Shown here in pieces: positions 26,088-34,424 of a DNA stretch of 64,000 nucleotides (within the stretch, counting starts at the first letter, position 1; each line of letters begins with the position of its first letter). The stretch covers positions 31,521-95,520 of the forward strand of contig NZCC01000053.1 of NCBI GenBank assembly GCA_002688175.1, in the 5' to 3' direction. A model generated the notes under the pieces. That model saw nothing but the letters and a program-made list of their open reading frames with translations. It had not been told where the DNA came from and searched no databases. The DNA comes from Chromatiales bacterium. Its GTDB lineage: Bacteria; Pseudomonadota; Gammaproteobacteria; Steroidobacterales; GCA-2729495. The position numbers and the translations under genes were made by a program.

Positions 26088-26234
26088 AGCGGTGCTGGTT
26101 CCGGGTAGTATCTGTTTGTGGGTGGGCAGGCCAGGTTTGCGGGCGCAAGCTTGCCGATTTATGCGTGCCGAGTCCAGCCTGGAACCGGGTTGTTGCCCTG
26201 ATGTTGCTATGCAGGAGTGCCTGAAGCCGCCGAA

Positions 26235-27707
26235 TCAGGTCGTATTGAGTACTTCAAGTGCAACCCGTTCACCTGATTCCAGTGCGCCTTCCATGCCACG
26301 GTTTGACACGGCTGTGTGTTCACCACAGAAATGAATGCGCTCATGGGGTATTGCTACTTGATCGGCAAATTTTGTGATCTGCCCCGGTTGCCATACGGCC
26401 CAGTCACCGGATGCAAAGGGATCCCGGTACCATGACTTGTAAGCGGCTACTTCAAGTTGGCCCTTGGCAGCCGGTCGCAGTCTTTCGATATCGGCGACGA
26501 CGGCAGCGATCGCATCCTGTTCATCGACCTGGTCCATCCACGCAGCATTGTGGCCACGAACCCAGGCCGTCAGGCTGGTAATATCAGCAGGACTGTTGCC
26601 CTTGTGCTCGGCCACAACCATGCCGCACAGACTGTTAGTGAACATGTTCGGGGTCAGGCCATCAGCTTCCCAGAATGGTTTTTTAGCAATCATATGCACC
26701 TGGTTAATCAGCTGCGATTCGAGCGTTTCGACCGCCAGTGCCTGTGCGCCCCTGAGCATTGGATCGATACGGATACGCTTGAGTACGGAACACGGTACCG
26801 AGCAAATGACACGGTCCGCCCGGTAGACAGTACCATTTGCACAGTGCACCTCGGTGCCATCGGAATTTGACCGGATGCCAATGACCTGCTGGTTTAGTCT
26901 GACCTCATTTTTCAAGGCTCCGGCCATGGCTTCTGGAATGGCCTGGTTGCCGCCCCGGGCCGTGTAACCCATGATCTTGCCCCCGGCAGCCAGCTGGCGT
27001 TGCATGCCGGAGAAGAAATGGGCCGACAATGCCATCAGTGCCGACACGTCATGCGCCGAGTTACCCCATGCCGGGCTTGTGTTGTATGCGACCTCAATGG
27101 TTTCATCGGTTTGACCCATGTTTCGCAGGTACTCGTGCAGCGATACGTCCAGGTCGGCATGCCTGGGAGTCAGCCATGCATCAGATGTCTTGAGCGGATT
27201 GTTACTTCCGAGCAAGAGAGGCAGATACATCCAGGGCATGGAATTTTTGGCGGACTCAGGAAATGGATTGCGTGAATGGGTCGGCCAGTCTTGTTTGGAA
27301 ATGAATTCGTTGTCGAGGACAAGTTGCCGGTCAAAGAAGAATGGTGTGATCGGTGTGATGTCGATCAGTTCTGTGCCATGTGTGTTGGCAGCATCAACGA
27401 GCCGTGCATAACCGGGGCCGAATGCTGTACCGCCAGCCTCAGGGTTGCCTGGAATATTCCGCAATGATTCAACACGGCCGCCGATGCGATTGCGGCCTTC
27501 GATAACCTGCACATTGATGCCGGCCTCCTGCAGTAACAGGGCTGCGCCAAGTCCGGACAGACCAGCGCCAATAATAAGCACATCTGACTTGTTCTGTGCA
27601 CGTAATAAACGTGGTGTGGCAGCTGCGAGTGATGCGGCGCCAAGGCCACGGATGACCGTTCGGCGAGTCAGGGCCGAGTGCCGCAAAGGGTTTCCTGGAT
27701 TACTCAT
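26235..27707 (-). CDS. Tat-exported flavin amine oxidase
   Basis: 490 residues from ATG 27707, chosen because AGGAG lies 5 bases upstream and the protein then opens with a Tat signal (LTRRTVIRGLGAASLAAATP). A longer frame to 27848 looks untranslated. FAD site DVLIIGAGLSGLGAALLLQEAG, then GRNRIGGRVES (the second FAD motif of amine oxidases), and C-terminal HFCGEHTAVSNRGMEGALESG, the conserved FAD-contact end. Periplasmic oxidation of an amine or related compound is expected; the substrate is unknown. Confidence 0.92.
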   Translation of the reverse strand: MSNPGNPLRHSALTRRTVIRGLGAASLAAATPRLLRAQNKSDVLIIGAGLSGLGAALLLQEAGINVQVIEGRNRIGGRVESLRNIPGNPEAGGTAFGPGYARLVDAANTHGTELIDITPITPFFFDRQLVLDNEFISKQDWPTHSRNPFPESAKNSMPWMYLPLLLGSNNPLKTSDAWLTPRHADLDVSLHEYLRNMGQTDETIEVAYNTSPAWGNSAHDVSALMALSAHFFSGMQRQLAAGGKIMGYTARGGNQAIPEAMAGALKNEVRLNQQVIGIRSNSDGTEVHCANGTVYRADRVICSVPCSVLKRIRIDPMLRGAQALAVETLESQLINQVHMIAKKPFWEADGLTPNMFTNSLCGMVVAEHKGNSPADITSLTAWVRGHNAAWMDQVDEQDAIAAVVADIERLRPAAKGQLEVAAYKSWYRDPFASGDWAVWQPGQITKFADQVAIPHERIHFCGEHTAVSNRGMEGALESGERVALEVLNTT

Positions 27708-27765
27708 GTTGTCTCCTGACAGATAATAGTGGTCGCCGATACAGTTATTTTGTGTCTGTATTGAT

Positions 27766-28425
27766 TCAACCGGGGATATCCAGTTTTCGGATCTGCAGAC
27801 CCAGCCACAGCATCCACAGGGGCAGTAACTGGATATAGGCAAAACCAAAAACCGGCATGATCAGAGTCACGATACCCGGCAGGACATTTATCCAGCCGAA
27901 GATCCGCAGGCCCTTGGGAAATGTATTGGTCTGTCCGCCGCTCCAGGCAATCATGCCTGCAAACCAGCCGAGTCCGGCAATGGCAAGGATGTTGACCATG
28001 CCTCTGAACATTGTGGTCATCAACAGGATCTCGGTATTCTGATCCGGGTTCAGTTCGCGCAGGATACCGCCATATGCAGTGCCAGGTATGTCCGAGATAC
28101 CGGTCAGCAGGAAGCCGAGTCCCGACAGTAAGGCCGACAAAAATATGAGCTTTGCTGCTATGGGCAGTTCCCGTTTGAAGAACTCACTCAAGAACAGACC
28201 GAGGACCATCAGAGAGACACCGACGACGATATGTGTGATGCCGCTCGAGGTAAATGAGAAAGACCAGATCGCATTTTCGATCTTTGCCATGTTGGCATAA
28301 TCTTTTGCCGGATTTTCGAAGCCAAGCGTATAGGGTTCAAGATAAAGGGCATTCAGATTATGAATGAGCATGCCGGCGACGATCAGGAATGCTGCGATAG
28401 ATGCTGCTTTTTGCAGTTGGCGCAT
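27766..28425 (-). CDS. Multi-span inner-membrane protein, unknown
   Basis: 219 residues with about five to six hydrophobic segments (AAFLIVAGMLIHNL, THIVVGVSLMVLGLFL, LIFLSALLSGLGFLLTG, MVNILAIAGLGWFAGMIAW, INVLPGIVTLIMPVFGF and LLPLWMLWLGLQI). I recognise no family. Conserved-looking polar spots are LNPDQNT and GGQTNTFPKG in loops. It lies just upstream of the amine oxidase on the same strand (58 bases), so the two may be co-expressed. Confidence 0.75.
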   Translation of the reverse strand: MRQLQKAASIAAFLIVAGMLIHNLNALYLEPYTLGFENPAKDYANMAKIENAIWSFSFTSSGITHIVVGVSLMVLGLFLSEFFKRELPIAAKLIFLSALLSGLGFLLTGISDIPGTAYGGILRELNPDQNTEILLMTTMFRGMVNILAIAGLGWFAGMIAWSGGQTNTFPKGLRIFGWINVLPGIVTLIMPVFGFAYIQLLPLWMLWLGLQIRKLDIPG

Positions 28426-28485
28426 GTTTAGTTCCCCAAACAGTTGTGTTGATCAGTCCCGATTTCTTCATTCGGGTCAGTGAAT

Positions 28486-29022
28486 CTACCAGGAGCGCAC
28501 ATCACCCGTGTCGAGATGGATAAAATCTGACTGCGGATAGTAACCGACGCCGCCTTGACCCAGGTCAAGCGCAGCCCGGTGCAGGTTTCTGGTTCGCACG
28601 CCGGTTGGCCGAATGTCGATGGCCCGACCTTGCATATGCAAGCTATCCTTGGCGACACCCTTGGTCTGATTGCGCAGGGTTTCATTGGTGGCTGGTGAGC
28701 GGTAGCCGGAGATTACCTCAAAGCGCTGTTCTGAACCGATTAATGTTCGTGTAGCGATCAGAATGTCAAGCAAGCCGGGATCAATAGGGTGACTATCCCG
28801 CGTACGAAAATCACGTAGAAACAAGTTGATCCGGTTGAGGGCTTCCGGCACGTATTGATAACCATCATGATAGATAAGTTCAAGATCGGCCCGGGTATGT
28901 GTGTGGTAGAAACTTAGCCGACGAGGTTCGCGGACTGAACTGATAGCCGGTAAAGGTAAGGCGCAAACAACGGCGGCACTGCTGATATTGGCGAGTAAGG
29001 CGCGGCGGGTCTTATTGGTCAT
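28486..29022 (-). CDS. YcbK/DUF882 peptidoglycan peptidase
   Basis: 178 residues. The N-terminus TRRALLANISSAAVVCALPLP is a Tat-like signal. The M15-type metal site is visible: SGYRSPATN, then SLHMQGRAIDI (SxHxxGxAxD) and FIHLDTGDVRSW at the end. YcbK (MepK) homologues cleave peptidoglycan cross-links in the periplasm, including 3-3 bonds. The L,D-transpeptidase that would make such bonds is at 34.4 kb. Length and motif order match the family. Confidence 0.9.
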   Translation of the reverse strand: MTNKTRRALLANISSAAVVCALPLPAISSVREPRRLSFYHTHTRADLELIYHDGYQYVPEALNRINLFLRDFRTRDSHPIDPGLLDILIATRTLIGSEQRFEVISGYRSPATNETLRNQTKGVAKDSLHMQGRAIDIRPTGVRTRNLHRAALDLGQGGVGYYPQSDFIHLDTGDVRSW

Positions 29023-29191
29023 TATTTAGTAAGACGGACTTGCTGTGTATTAGTGATGTGATTCTGGCAGAAGTCGACATATTCGACAATGGTTGAATGA
29101 TGCAGAGAAGATTAATTTGTCGGAATCAGCCGGCTCCGGCGGATTGTCTGTCGGATGCGTGAGTGAGGCCGGTACCGTTTACAATGGTCGT

Positions 29192-30262
29192 ATGGATCCA
29201 ATTACTCAGGCCGCCCTGGGCGCTGCCGTCGGGCACGCGGCATTTCATCGTCAGCTGGGCACCAAGGCGATGGCCATTGGCGCACTGGCCGGTATGTTTC
29301 CCGATATTGACTCGTTTTATGGGGCGCTCGAGGGACCCTTCGCGCGTCTCGTCTCGCATCGCGGGATAACGCATTCGGTCTTTTTCGGCCCGGTTGTCGG
29401 CACTGTGGCCGGTTGGGCCTGGTGGCGTTACCTGCGCTGGCGAGCCGGCCCGGACCAGCCGATAGTAGGCAGCCTGCCGGCCTGGATCGGATTATTTATC
29501 GCGGCACTCTTGTCTCATCCACTGCTTGACTGGTTTACGACCTTCGGTACCCAATTGCTGGCCCCTGTTGCACGTACACGGTTCGCTCTGGATGGAGTAG
29601 CCGTCGTGGATCCCGCCTACACCGCGATACTCGGGCTTGGCTTGCTGGGTAGCCGGCTCCTTAAAGGCCACGCACGTGCAGGCTGGCCGACGCTGATGGC
29701 AGTTATATTGTCGACTGCGTACCTGCTGCTCGGCCTGCGTATCAATGATCTGGCTGAGCAGGAAGCGCAGCGGCAATTGACGGCTGCCGGTTTGCACGGA
29801 TACGAGGTGCGCGCTTATCCAACGATGTTGCAATTACCGCATCGGCGCCTGGTGGCGAGCTCGGCAGATGAGGTGCGAATCGGTTACCTCTCGATGTGGC
29901 GGCCCTGTGAGATTGAGTGGGGTAGTGCGGCCACCTATACCAGCTCTAATGTAGAGGCTTTGCTGGCGACCCGGGAAGGCGCTATCTATGAGTGGTTTGC
30001 GGGTGGCCGCCTGATCAGCCGGGAGTTTGCCGACGGTGTTGATCTGATTGTTAAGATAGTGGACCTGCGTTATGGCTATACGCTTGAGCCGATGGACGGG
30101 ATGTGGGGTATCCAGGCGCGCTTTGATCGTAATGGCAAGCTGATTGGGCGGCCGGAACGCTTCAGAAACCGGCCAGAAGTCAATGGTGAGACCGTTGGCA
30201 AGCTGTTCGCGGATGCCTTCCCGAAAACATGCGCCCATACAGAGCTCTTTGCAGGGTCTTAA
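29192..30262 (+). CDS. YdjM-like membrane-bound metal-dependent hydrolase
   Basis: 356 residues from ATG 29192 (the longer frame from 29093 lacks conserved sequence). It starts MDPITQAALGAAVGHA, the YdjM/DUF457 opening. Metal motifs DIDSFYG, SHRGITHS and HPLLDWFTTFGTQ lie between about five membrane helices, as in this family. A hydrophilic C-terminal 150 residues follows. E. coli YdjM is an SOS-regulated inner-membrane protein; no LexA box can be identified here with confidence. Function unknown beyond probable phospholipid-type hydrolysis. Confidence 0.9.
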   Translation: MDPITQAALGAAVGHAAFHRQLGTKAMAIGALAGMFPDIDSFYGALEGPFARLVSHRGITHSVFFGPVVGTVAGWAWWRYLRWRAGPDQPIVGSLPAWIGLFIAALLSHPLLDWFTTFGTQLLAPVARTRFALDGVAVVDPAYTAILGLGLLGSRLLKGHARAGWPTLMAVILSTAYLLLGLRINDLAEQEAQRQLTAAGLHGYEVRAYPTMLQLPHRRLVASSADEVRIGYLSMWRPCEIEWGSAATYTSSNVEALLATREGAIYEWFAGGRLISREFADGVDLIVKIVDLRYGYTLEPMDGMWGIQARFDRNGKLIGRPERFRNRPEVNGETVGKLFADAFPKTCAHTELFAGS

Positions 30263-30289
30263 TCGTTCGTAACTCCGGGAGAATGCAGG

Positions 30290-30853
30290 TTGAATAAAGC
30301 ACAGCAGAAATTCGGCGCCCCTTCTGCGGCGATTGAGGAGAAGATCAAAATATTTATGGACCCGGTTGTGCAGGAGTTTGTACAGAGTACTTCGTTTGTA
30401 GTTCTGGCGACCAGCAATGCAGATGGGGATTGCGATGCTTCACCGAAAGGAGGGAAGCCCGGGTTTGTCAGGATTCTCGACGAACGCACATTATTGTTGC
30501 CTGACTTGTCGGGGAACAACCTCTTTCAGTCCTACGAGAATATTGAGACGAACCCAAAAGTTGGCCTGATTCTCATGATCCCGGGTTGTGGACTTACGGT
30601 TCGCGTTAACGGTCGAGCCGTGGTTCTGGATGGTGATCAGCTGGAACGTGATGGGATCAAAGCGGAGGTTGTTGCGGTAGATGAGAAAACCAGGCTTGTG
30701 CAGGCCTTAAGGATTCACATCGACCAGGTATATCCGCATTGTCCACGGGCTTTTCGTTTTTCCGGGTTATGGGATGTTGAAACCATCAACACCAACCGGG
30801 AAACAAAAGGGGACAAATACTGGTATCAGCAGTGGGTGAAATCAGCGCAGTGA
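30290..30853 (+). CDS. PPOX-type flavoprotein, MSMEG_1061-like
   Basis: 187 residues with a TTG start; no ATG lies at the expected N-terminus. PPOX split-barrel blocks: SFVVLATSNADGDCDASPKGG (start of FMN site), RTLLLPDLSGNNLFQSYENI, NPKVGLILMIPG, LTVRVNGRAV, and VYPHCPRAFRFSGLWD. The order and the final HCxRA block match MSMEG_1061-type pyridoxamine oxidase-like proteins, which bind FMN or a related flavin. Substrate unknown. The stop is only 15 bases from the converging MFS fragment. Confidence 0.85.
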   Translation: MNKAQQKFGAPSAAIEEKIKIFMDPVVQEFVQSTSFVVLATSNADGDCDASPKGGKPGFVRILDERTLLLPDLSGNNLFQSYENIETNPKVGLILMIPGCGLTVRVNGRAVVLDGDQLERDGIKAEVVAVDEKTRLVQALRIHIDQVYPHCPRAFRFSGLWDVETINTNRETKGDKYWYQQWVKSAQ

Positions 30854-30867
30854 AGGCCGGCTATTCT

Positions 30868-31560
30868 TTATTCAATTAATGCCCGCTGCGTACCAGGTGA
30901 CAGGATTCGCACGGCGATCGCCGCCAGTAATACGATTCCATTGAATACTCCGACCAGTATGAATGGTGCTGACGGACCAACGGAATCGAACAGGCGCCCG
31001 CCGATACTGGATGCAATCAGAATTCCGATTGCGCCACAGCTGTTGAATACACCAACGACGGACCCGCGCTTTGCCTTTGGAGCCTCCTGGCCGATTAAGG
31101 TGGCCGAGCCGAGAAAAGCACTGATCTGCCCGATGCCCAGCAAGATGAATATCGGGATGGCACTGGCTGCGGTTGGATCGTCGATGAACATCGTGCCAAG
31201 ATAACCGGCAGTCGCCAGAGCCATGCAGATAACCAGTCCGGTAACCCGGTTGGTACGATCGAGAAAAAACCCCAGAAACGGAATCCAGACTAAAGCCGAT
31301 GCCTGTGCCATGACGAACACGAGCGTACCTTTTGCAAGGGCCTCGGCCGGTTCCAGGCCCTGGCTGATGGCGAAAGTTTTGCCCCACAGGATTGCGAAAG
31401 TGCCAAGAATCACCAGGTCACCCCGCGATACGAATGCAGATGCATACGCAAGTGCGATGCGCGGGTTTTTACCTTCCTGCAGGCCGCTGCGAAACAGCTC
31501 CATGGTTCCGAGTCGCTCTTCGTGATGAACCGGGGTTCCTTGTGGTTTTAAATGGACGAC
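30868..31560 (-). pseudogene. MFS transporter, 5' half deleted
   Basis: The C-terminal half (about 230 residues, six helices) of an MFS carrier closely related to the intact 433-residue carrier at 50521-51822. Shared blocks: NPRIAxA, FVxRGDLxV, PxxxLxLGIGxxSA, LIGQxAP, RGSVxGxFNxCGxIGIL and PFxxVGxxN. Homology begins near TMELFRSGL and stops at about 31560. Beyond that the same strand is antisense to the amidohydrolase. The N-terminal six helices and start codon are absent, and no start in the remaining frame is sensible. Probably non-functional. Confidence 0.8.
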
Positions 31561-31570
31561 CAGATTCCTG

Positions 31571-32365
31571 ATGGATCGCTGGCTCAGCGGCGAGGGCATA
31601 CTCGCGCAACTGGACAGTGCCGGCGGTGTGTTTGCATTGTACAGTCCGCACACCACCGGTAATGCCTCTAATGAGTCGGTGGCTGAACTGGTGGCAACTG
31701 CCCCAGCTCGCCTGTTTGGCTTTGCAAGTATTCGTGTAGATCAGTGGAATGTGGACAGTCGTGAGCAATTGGAGGCATTCGAAGATGCGCTGGTTAATCT
31801 TGATAACATGATTGGTATCAAGCTTGCGCATGCGCACCAGCAGTTCCGGTTTGATGATCCGCGTTACTATGAGATTTATGATATTGCCGGCCGGCACGGC
31901 AAGCCGATATACCTGCATACGGCAACGAGCCCCAATCCGGGTACTCGCACCGAGCCGCCCTATACCAGCCCTGCTTATCTCGAGCAGGCCATTCGCTTAT
32001 ACCCGGATACTATATTTATTCTTGGTCACGCCGGTTGGGACAGCTATCGTCGCAAACTGACTTATGTCGATGTATGTATTGACCTCGCGCAACGCTATCC
32101 GAATGTCTACATGGAACCGGGTGCCCTCGGCGCGAAGCGAGCCGCAGAGGTGTTGCCTGATTTTATTGGCCGCATCAAGAAGGCAGGTGTTGCACATAAA
32201 CTTATTTATGGTTCGGATGGTCCGCAGTTTCCGGGTTACGTCGGCAGCCATCTGGAAGCCTTTGTTGCCGCGATGCAAGCCGCAGGTTATACCGTTGACG
32301 AGATGCGTATGATTCTGGCTGATAACTTCAGCCGGGTGTTTAACATGCCTGAATTTGAGCTGTGA
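31571..32365 (+). pseudogene. Amidohydrolase_2 family, 5' end deleted
   Basis: 264 residues of an amidohydrolase barrel. Seen: AHAHQQF, YLHTATSPNPG, FILGHAGWDSY, YGSDGPQFPG with the catalytic aspartate, and DNFSRVF at the end. Absent: the N-terminal DxHxH metal motif that every active member has. Family-like sequence starts only at about GILAQLDSAG, and a stop codon (31526) lies just upstream in frame. It abuts the MFS fragment head to head, both lacking their 5' parts. Most likely a remnant of a divergent gene pair; the ATG at 31571 may still yield a truncated, inactive protein. Confidence 0.75.
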
Positions 32366-32373
32366 ACCAGATC

Positions 32374-32895
32374 ATGAGTAATAGAGAAATGAATCGAAGA
32401 TTGTGCGCCTTGTTATCCGTTACGACATGCGCTGTACCTGGCCTGTTTAAGGTTGTGGTCGTCGTGGGCTTTTTTGCAATGTTATTGGCTTGTGCGGAGG
32501 GTGAGACGCCGACTACGCCAGTCAGTCTCAGTGGCGAGATCAGTGTGCCGGATGGTGTGCAGAGTGATGGTGTAAAAGTTACGGTCAACCTTTACCATGC
32601 CTGGGCGCTTGAGGGTCAGTTACGTCATCCGGTTGAATTCATTGAAAGTTTCGAGACATCAGTAGGCCAGTACAGTCATTCATTTGATTACCCGGTAGAG
32701 AAAGGTGAAGGCCTGCTTGTTTATGCATGGCTCGATCTGGATGCTGATGGCGTACATTGCACGCCAACGGTACGGGACGACCGTGCAGGATTAAGTGTCG
32801 TGCAGGAATTTCCCGCTGCTGAAGTTACGGCTGATGTCCGGCTGGATGTGCCATGTGCCGGGCCCGACTGGTTCTATCCGCCCGCGCCGAATTAA
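32374..32895 (+). CDS. Putative lipoprotein, unknown
   Basis: About 173 residues. A hydrophobic segment (FKVVVVVGFFAMLLACA) ends in a lipobox, so the mature protein begins near Cys. The rest is a beta-rich domain: SLSGEISVPDGVQ, VKVTVNLYHAW, GLLVYAWLDLDADGVHC, PCAGPDWFYPP. Start uncertain: a GTG at 32362 overlaps the preceding stop, and ATG 32389 would give the most compact signal. Function unknown. Confidence 0.65.
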   Translation: MSNREMNRRLCALLSVTTCAVPGLFKVVVVVGFFAMLLACAEGETPTTPVSLSGEISVPDGVQSDGVKVTVNLYHAWALEGQLRHPVEFIESFETSVGQYSHSFDYPVEKGEGLLVYAWLDLDADGVHCTPTVRDDRAGLSVVQEFPAAEVTADVRLDVPCAGPDWFYPPAPN

Positions 32896-32933
32896 GCGCC
32901 TCGCCGGTCTTTCCGGAAGTAATTGCCGGCAGA

Positions 32934-33848
32934 TCAGGGATTATCGATCGCTTCGGTCCAGGCCTTGATGCCACCGGTCAGGTTATGCAGGTTCGTGTAG
33001 CCACGCTGGCGCAAGGCATCGGCCAGCGTCTGGCTGTGATCTCCCTGGTGGCAGTGGATAATGATCTCGGTGTCTTTTGCTAGTGATTCGATGAAAGTTC
33101 GCGTGTCACTATTCCAGGGTCGGGCACCAGTAATGGCGGTATTTTCCTGTTCACTGTTTTCGCGTACATCTATCAGGATAATCTCGTCACCGCTGTCTAG
33201 TCGGGCTTTGAGTGTCTGCGCAGTCATTTGATTGACCGGCGGTGGTGCATTCGGATTGTCGAAAATAAAGCGTGCGCCGGTCATGTCTTCCTGGAGAGCC
33301 ATGCCCAATCCATCTGCACGTTCAGCGGTCCAGGGATCCATGTGCAATTCGATGCCGCCGACGTCAACACAAATATTATCACCCGGATTTTCATCAAGTG
33401 AAATCTGGTGAGTCCATGATGCACTGATTTGTAATTGCAAGGTTCCGGCCTGTTCCGCTTCGAGTGCGTTTTTCATGATGGCGATGCCGTCAGGTGAAAT
33501 GGTTATTTTAGGCTGAGTGACAGTTGGGGTGTTGACGCCCAGTGCAGAGGCCAGTTCACCGCTCTTGAGCATGTCCTGCACAATATCGTTGCCGCCGATC
33601 AGTTCACCGTCGATATACAGCTGCGGGATTGTCGGCCAGTTCGAAAATTCCTTGATGCCCTCACGGATTGCCGGATGCTCGAGTACGTTGACCGACATGA
33701 AATCTGTGATCAACAGGTCCAGAGTTGCGATTGTTTTGGCTGAGAATCCGCACTGAGGCTGATCGGGCGTGCCTTTCATGAACAGCACTACCTTATTATT
33801 ATTGAGCAGGTTATTGATAATTTCCTGCGTTTCGCTGTCGAGCGACAT
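32934..33848 (-). CDS. Monothiol glutaredoxin / IscA-like / rhodanese fusion
   Basis: 304 residues from ATG 33848 (AGGA 8 bases upstream; an upstream ATG at 33920 is less likely). Three domains: Grx4-type glutaredoxin (1-105) with CGFS at 33-36 and WPTIPQLYIDGELIGG; an A-type FeS-carrier-like domain (114-202) ending FIFDNPNAPPP but without the three conserved cysteines; and a rhodanese domain (about 205-304) with IDVRE and active Cys266 in HCHQGDHSQ. The domains suggest FeS-cluster handling or persulfide sensing in the cytoplasm. The middle domain is degenerate by sequence and could be a dimerisation platform. Confidence 0.88.
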   Translation of the reverse strand: MSLDSETQEIINNLLNNNKVVLFMKGTPDQPQCGFSAKTIATLDLLITDFMSVNVLEHPAIREGIKEFSNWPTIPQLYIDGELIGGNDIVQDMLKSGELASALGVNTPTVTQPKITISPDGIAIMKNALEAEQAGTLQLQISASWTHQISLDENPGDNICVDVGGIELHMDPWTAERADGLGMALQEDMTGARFIFDNPNAPPPVNQMTAQTLKARLDSGDEIILIDVRENSEQENTAITGARPWNSDTRTFIESLAKDTEIIIHCHQGDHSQTLADALRQRGYTNLHNLTGGIKAWTEAIDNP

Positions 33849-33962
33849 ATTAATTTCCTTTGTCTGATGGGGCTCCTGCCGGGAGGCAGTCAACCTATAG
33901 TGAGGTCGGTATATTGTCAATATAATTACATATCGTTATCTTCTGTTTGTTGGCACTGCTGA

Positions 33963-34424
33963 ATGAATAAAAAAGAAACATTGAATCCGGCCAGTCATGA
34001 TGATCCGGTCTGCCGCGCCCCGCAGACACCCGGAGAGACTTTACTGGCTAATTTTAGGCCTCAGCCGGCAATACCGGCGTTGGTGGTGTTCATGCTAAGT
34101 GTTCTGGTGCCTGCCATGTCTGCTGGTCAGAACGCAGTCGCGGGTAGTGGGGGATCAGTTTTCCTGTTATTAATACCTGTCGGTATCGTTGTGTCGTGCG
34201 GGTTGGCAGTAGCCGCCGGATTTTGTTCCCTGTTCCCGCAGGGGGCATGGATTGCATTGGCGGTGTGGTCGCTTAAGTTCACGCAGCAAGGGCCGTTACC
34301 CGGTTATAATTACATCGTGATACTGGCAGGTATTTTTATCTTGGCGGTTATGTTTGTCGTGCAGGTCTGGCGTGTGCAGACGGGAAGATTCCAGCCGACA
34401 ATCAGAATTGATGTGGATGATTGA
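33963..34424 (+). CDS. Small membrane protein, unknown
   Basis: 153 residues with about three hydrophobic segments (PALVVFMLSVLVPAMSAG, FLLLIPVGIVVSCGLAVAAGF and YIVILAGIFILAVMFVVQVW) and a hydrophilic N-terminus and C-terminus. I recognise no family. It converges on the L,D-transpeptidase, overlapping its 3' end by 23 bases. ATG 33963 has no strong Shine-Dalgarno. Confidence 0.6.
   Translation: MNKKETLNPASHDDPVCRAPQTPGETLLANFRPQPAIPALVVFMLSVLVPAMSAGQNAVAGSGGSVFLLLIPVGIVVSCGLAVAAGFCSLFPQGAWIALAVWSLKFTQQGPLPGYNYIVILAGIFILAVMFVVQVWRVQTGRFQPTIRIDVDD

Noticed and set aside
31500..31620. Insertion sequence at the junction of the two truncated genes
   Set aside because: No inverted repeats, no target duplication and no transposase sequence; a plain deletion explains the data better.
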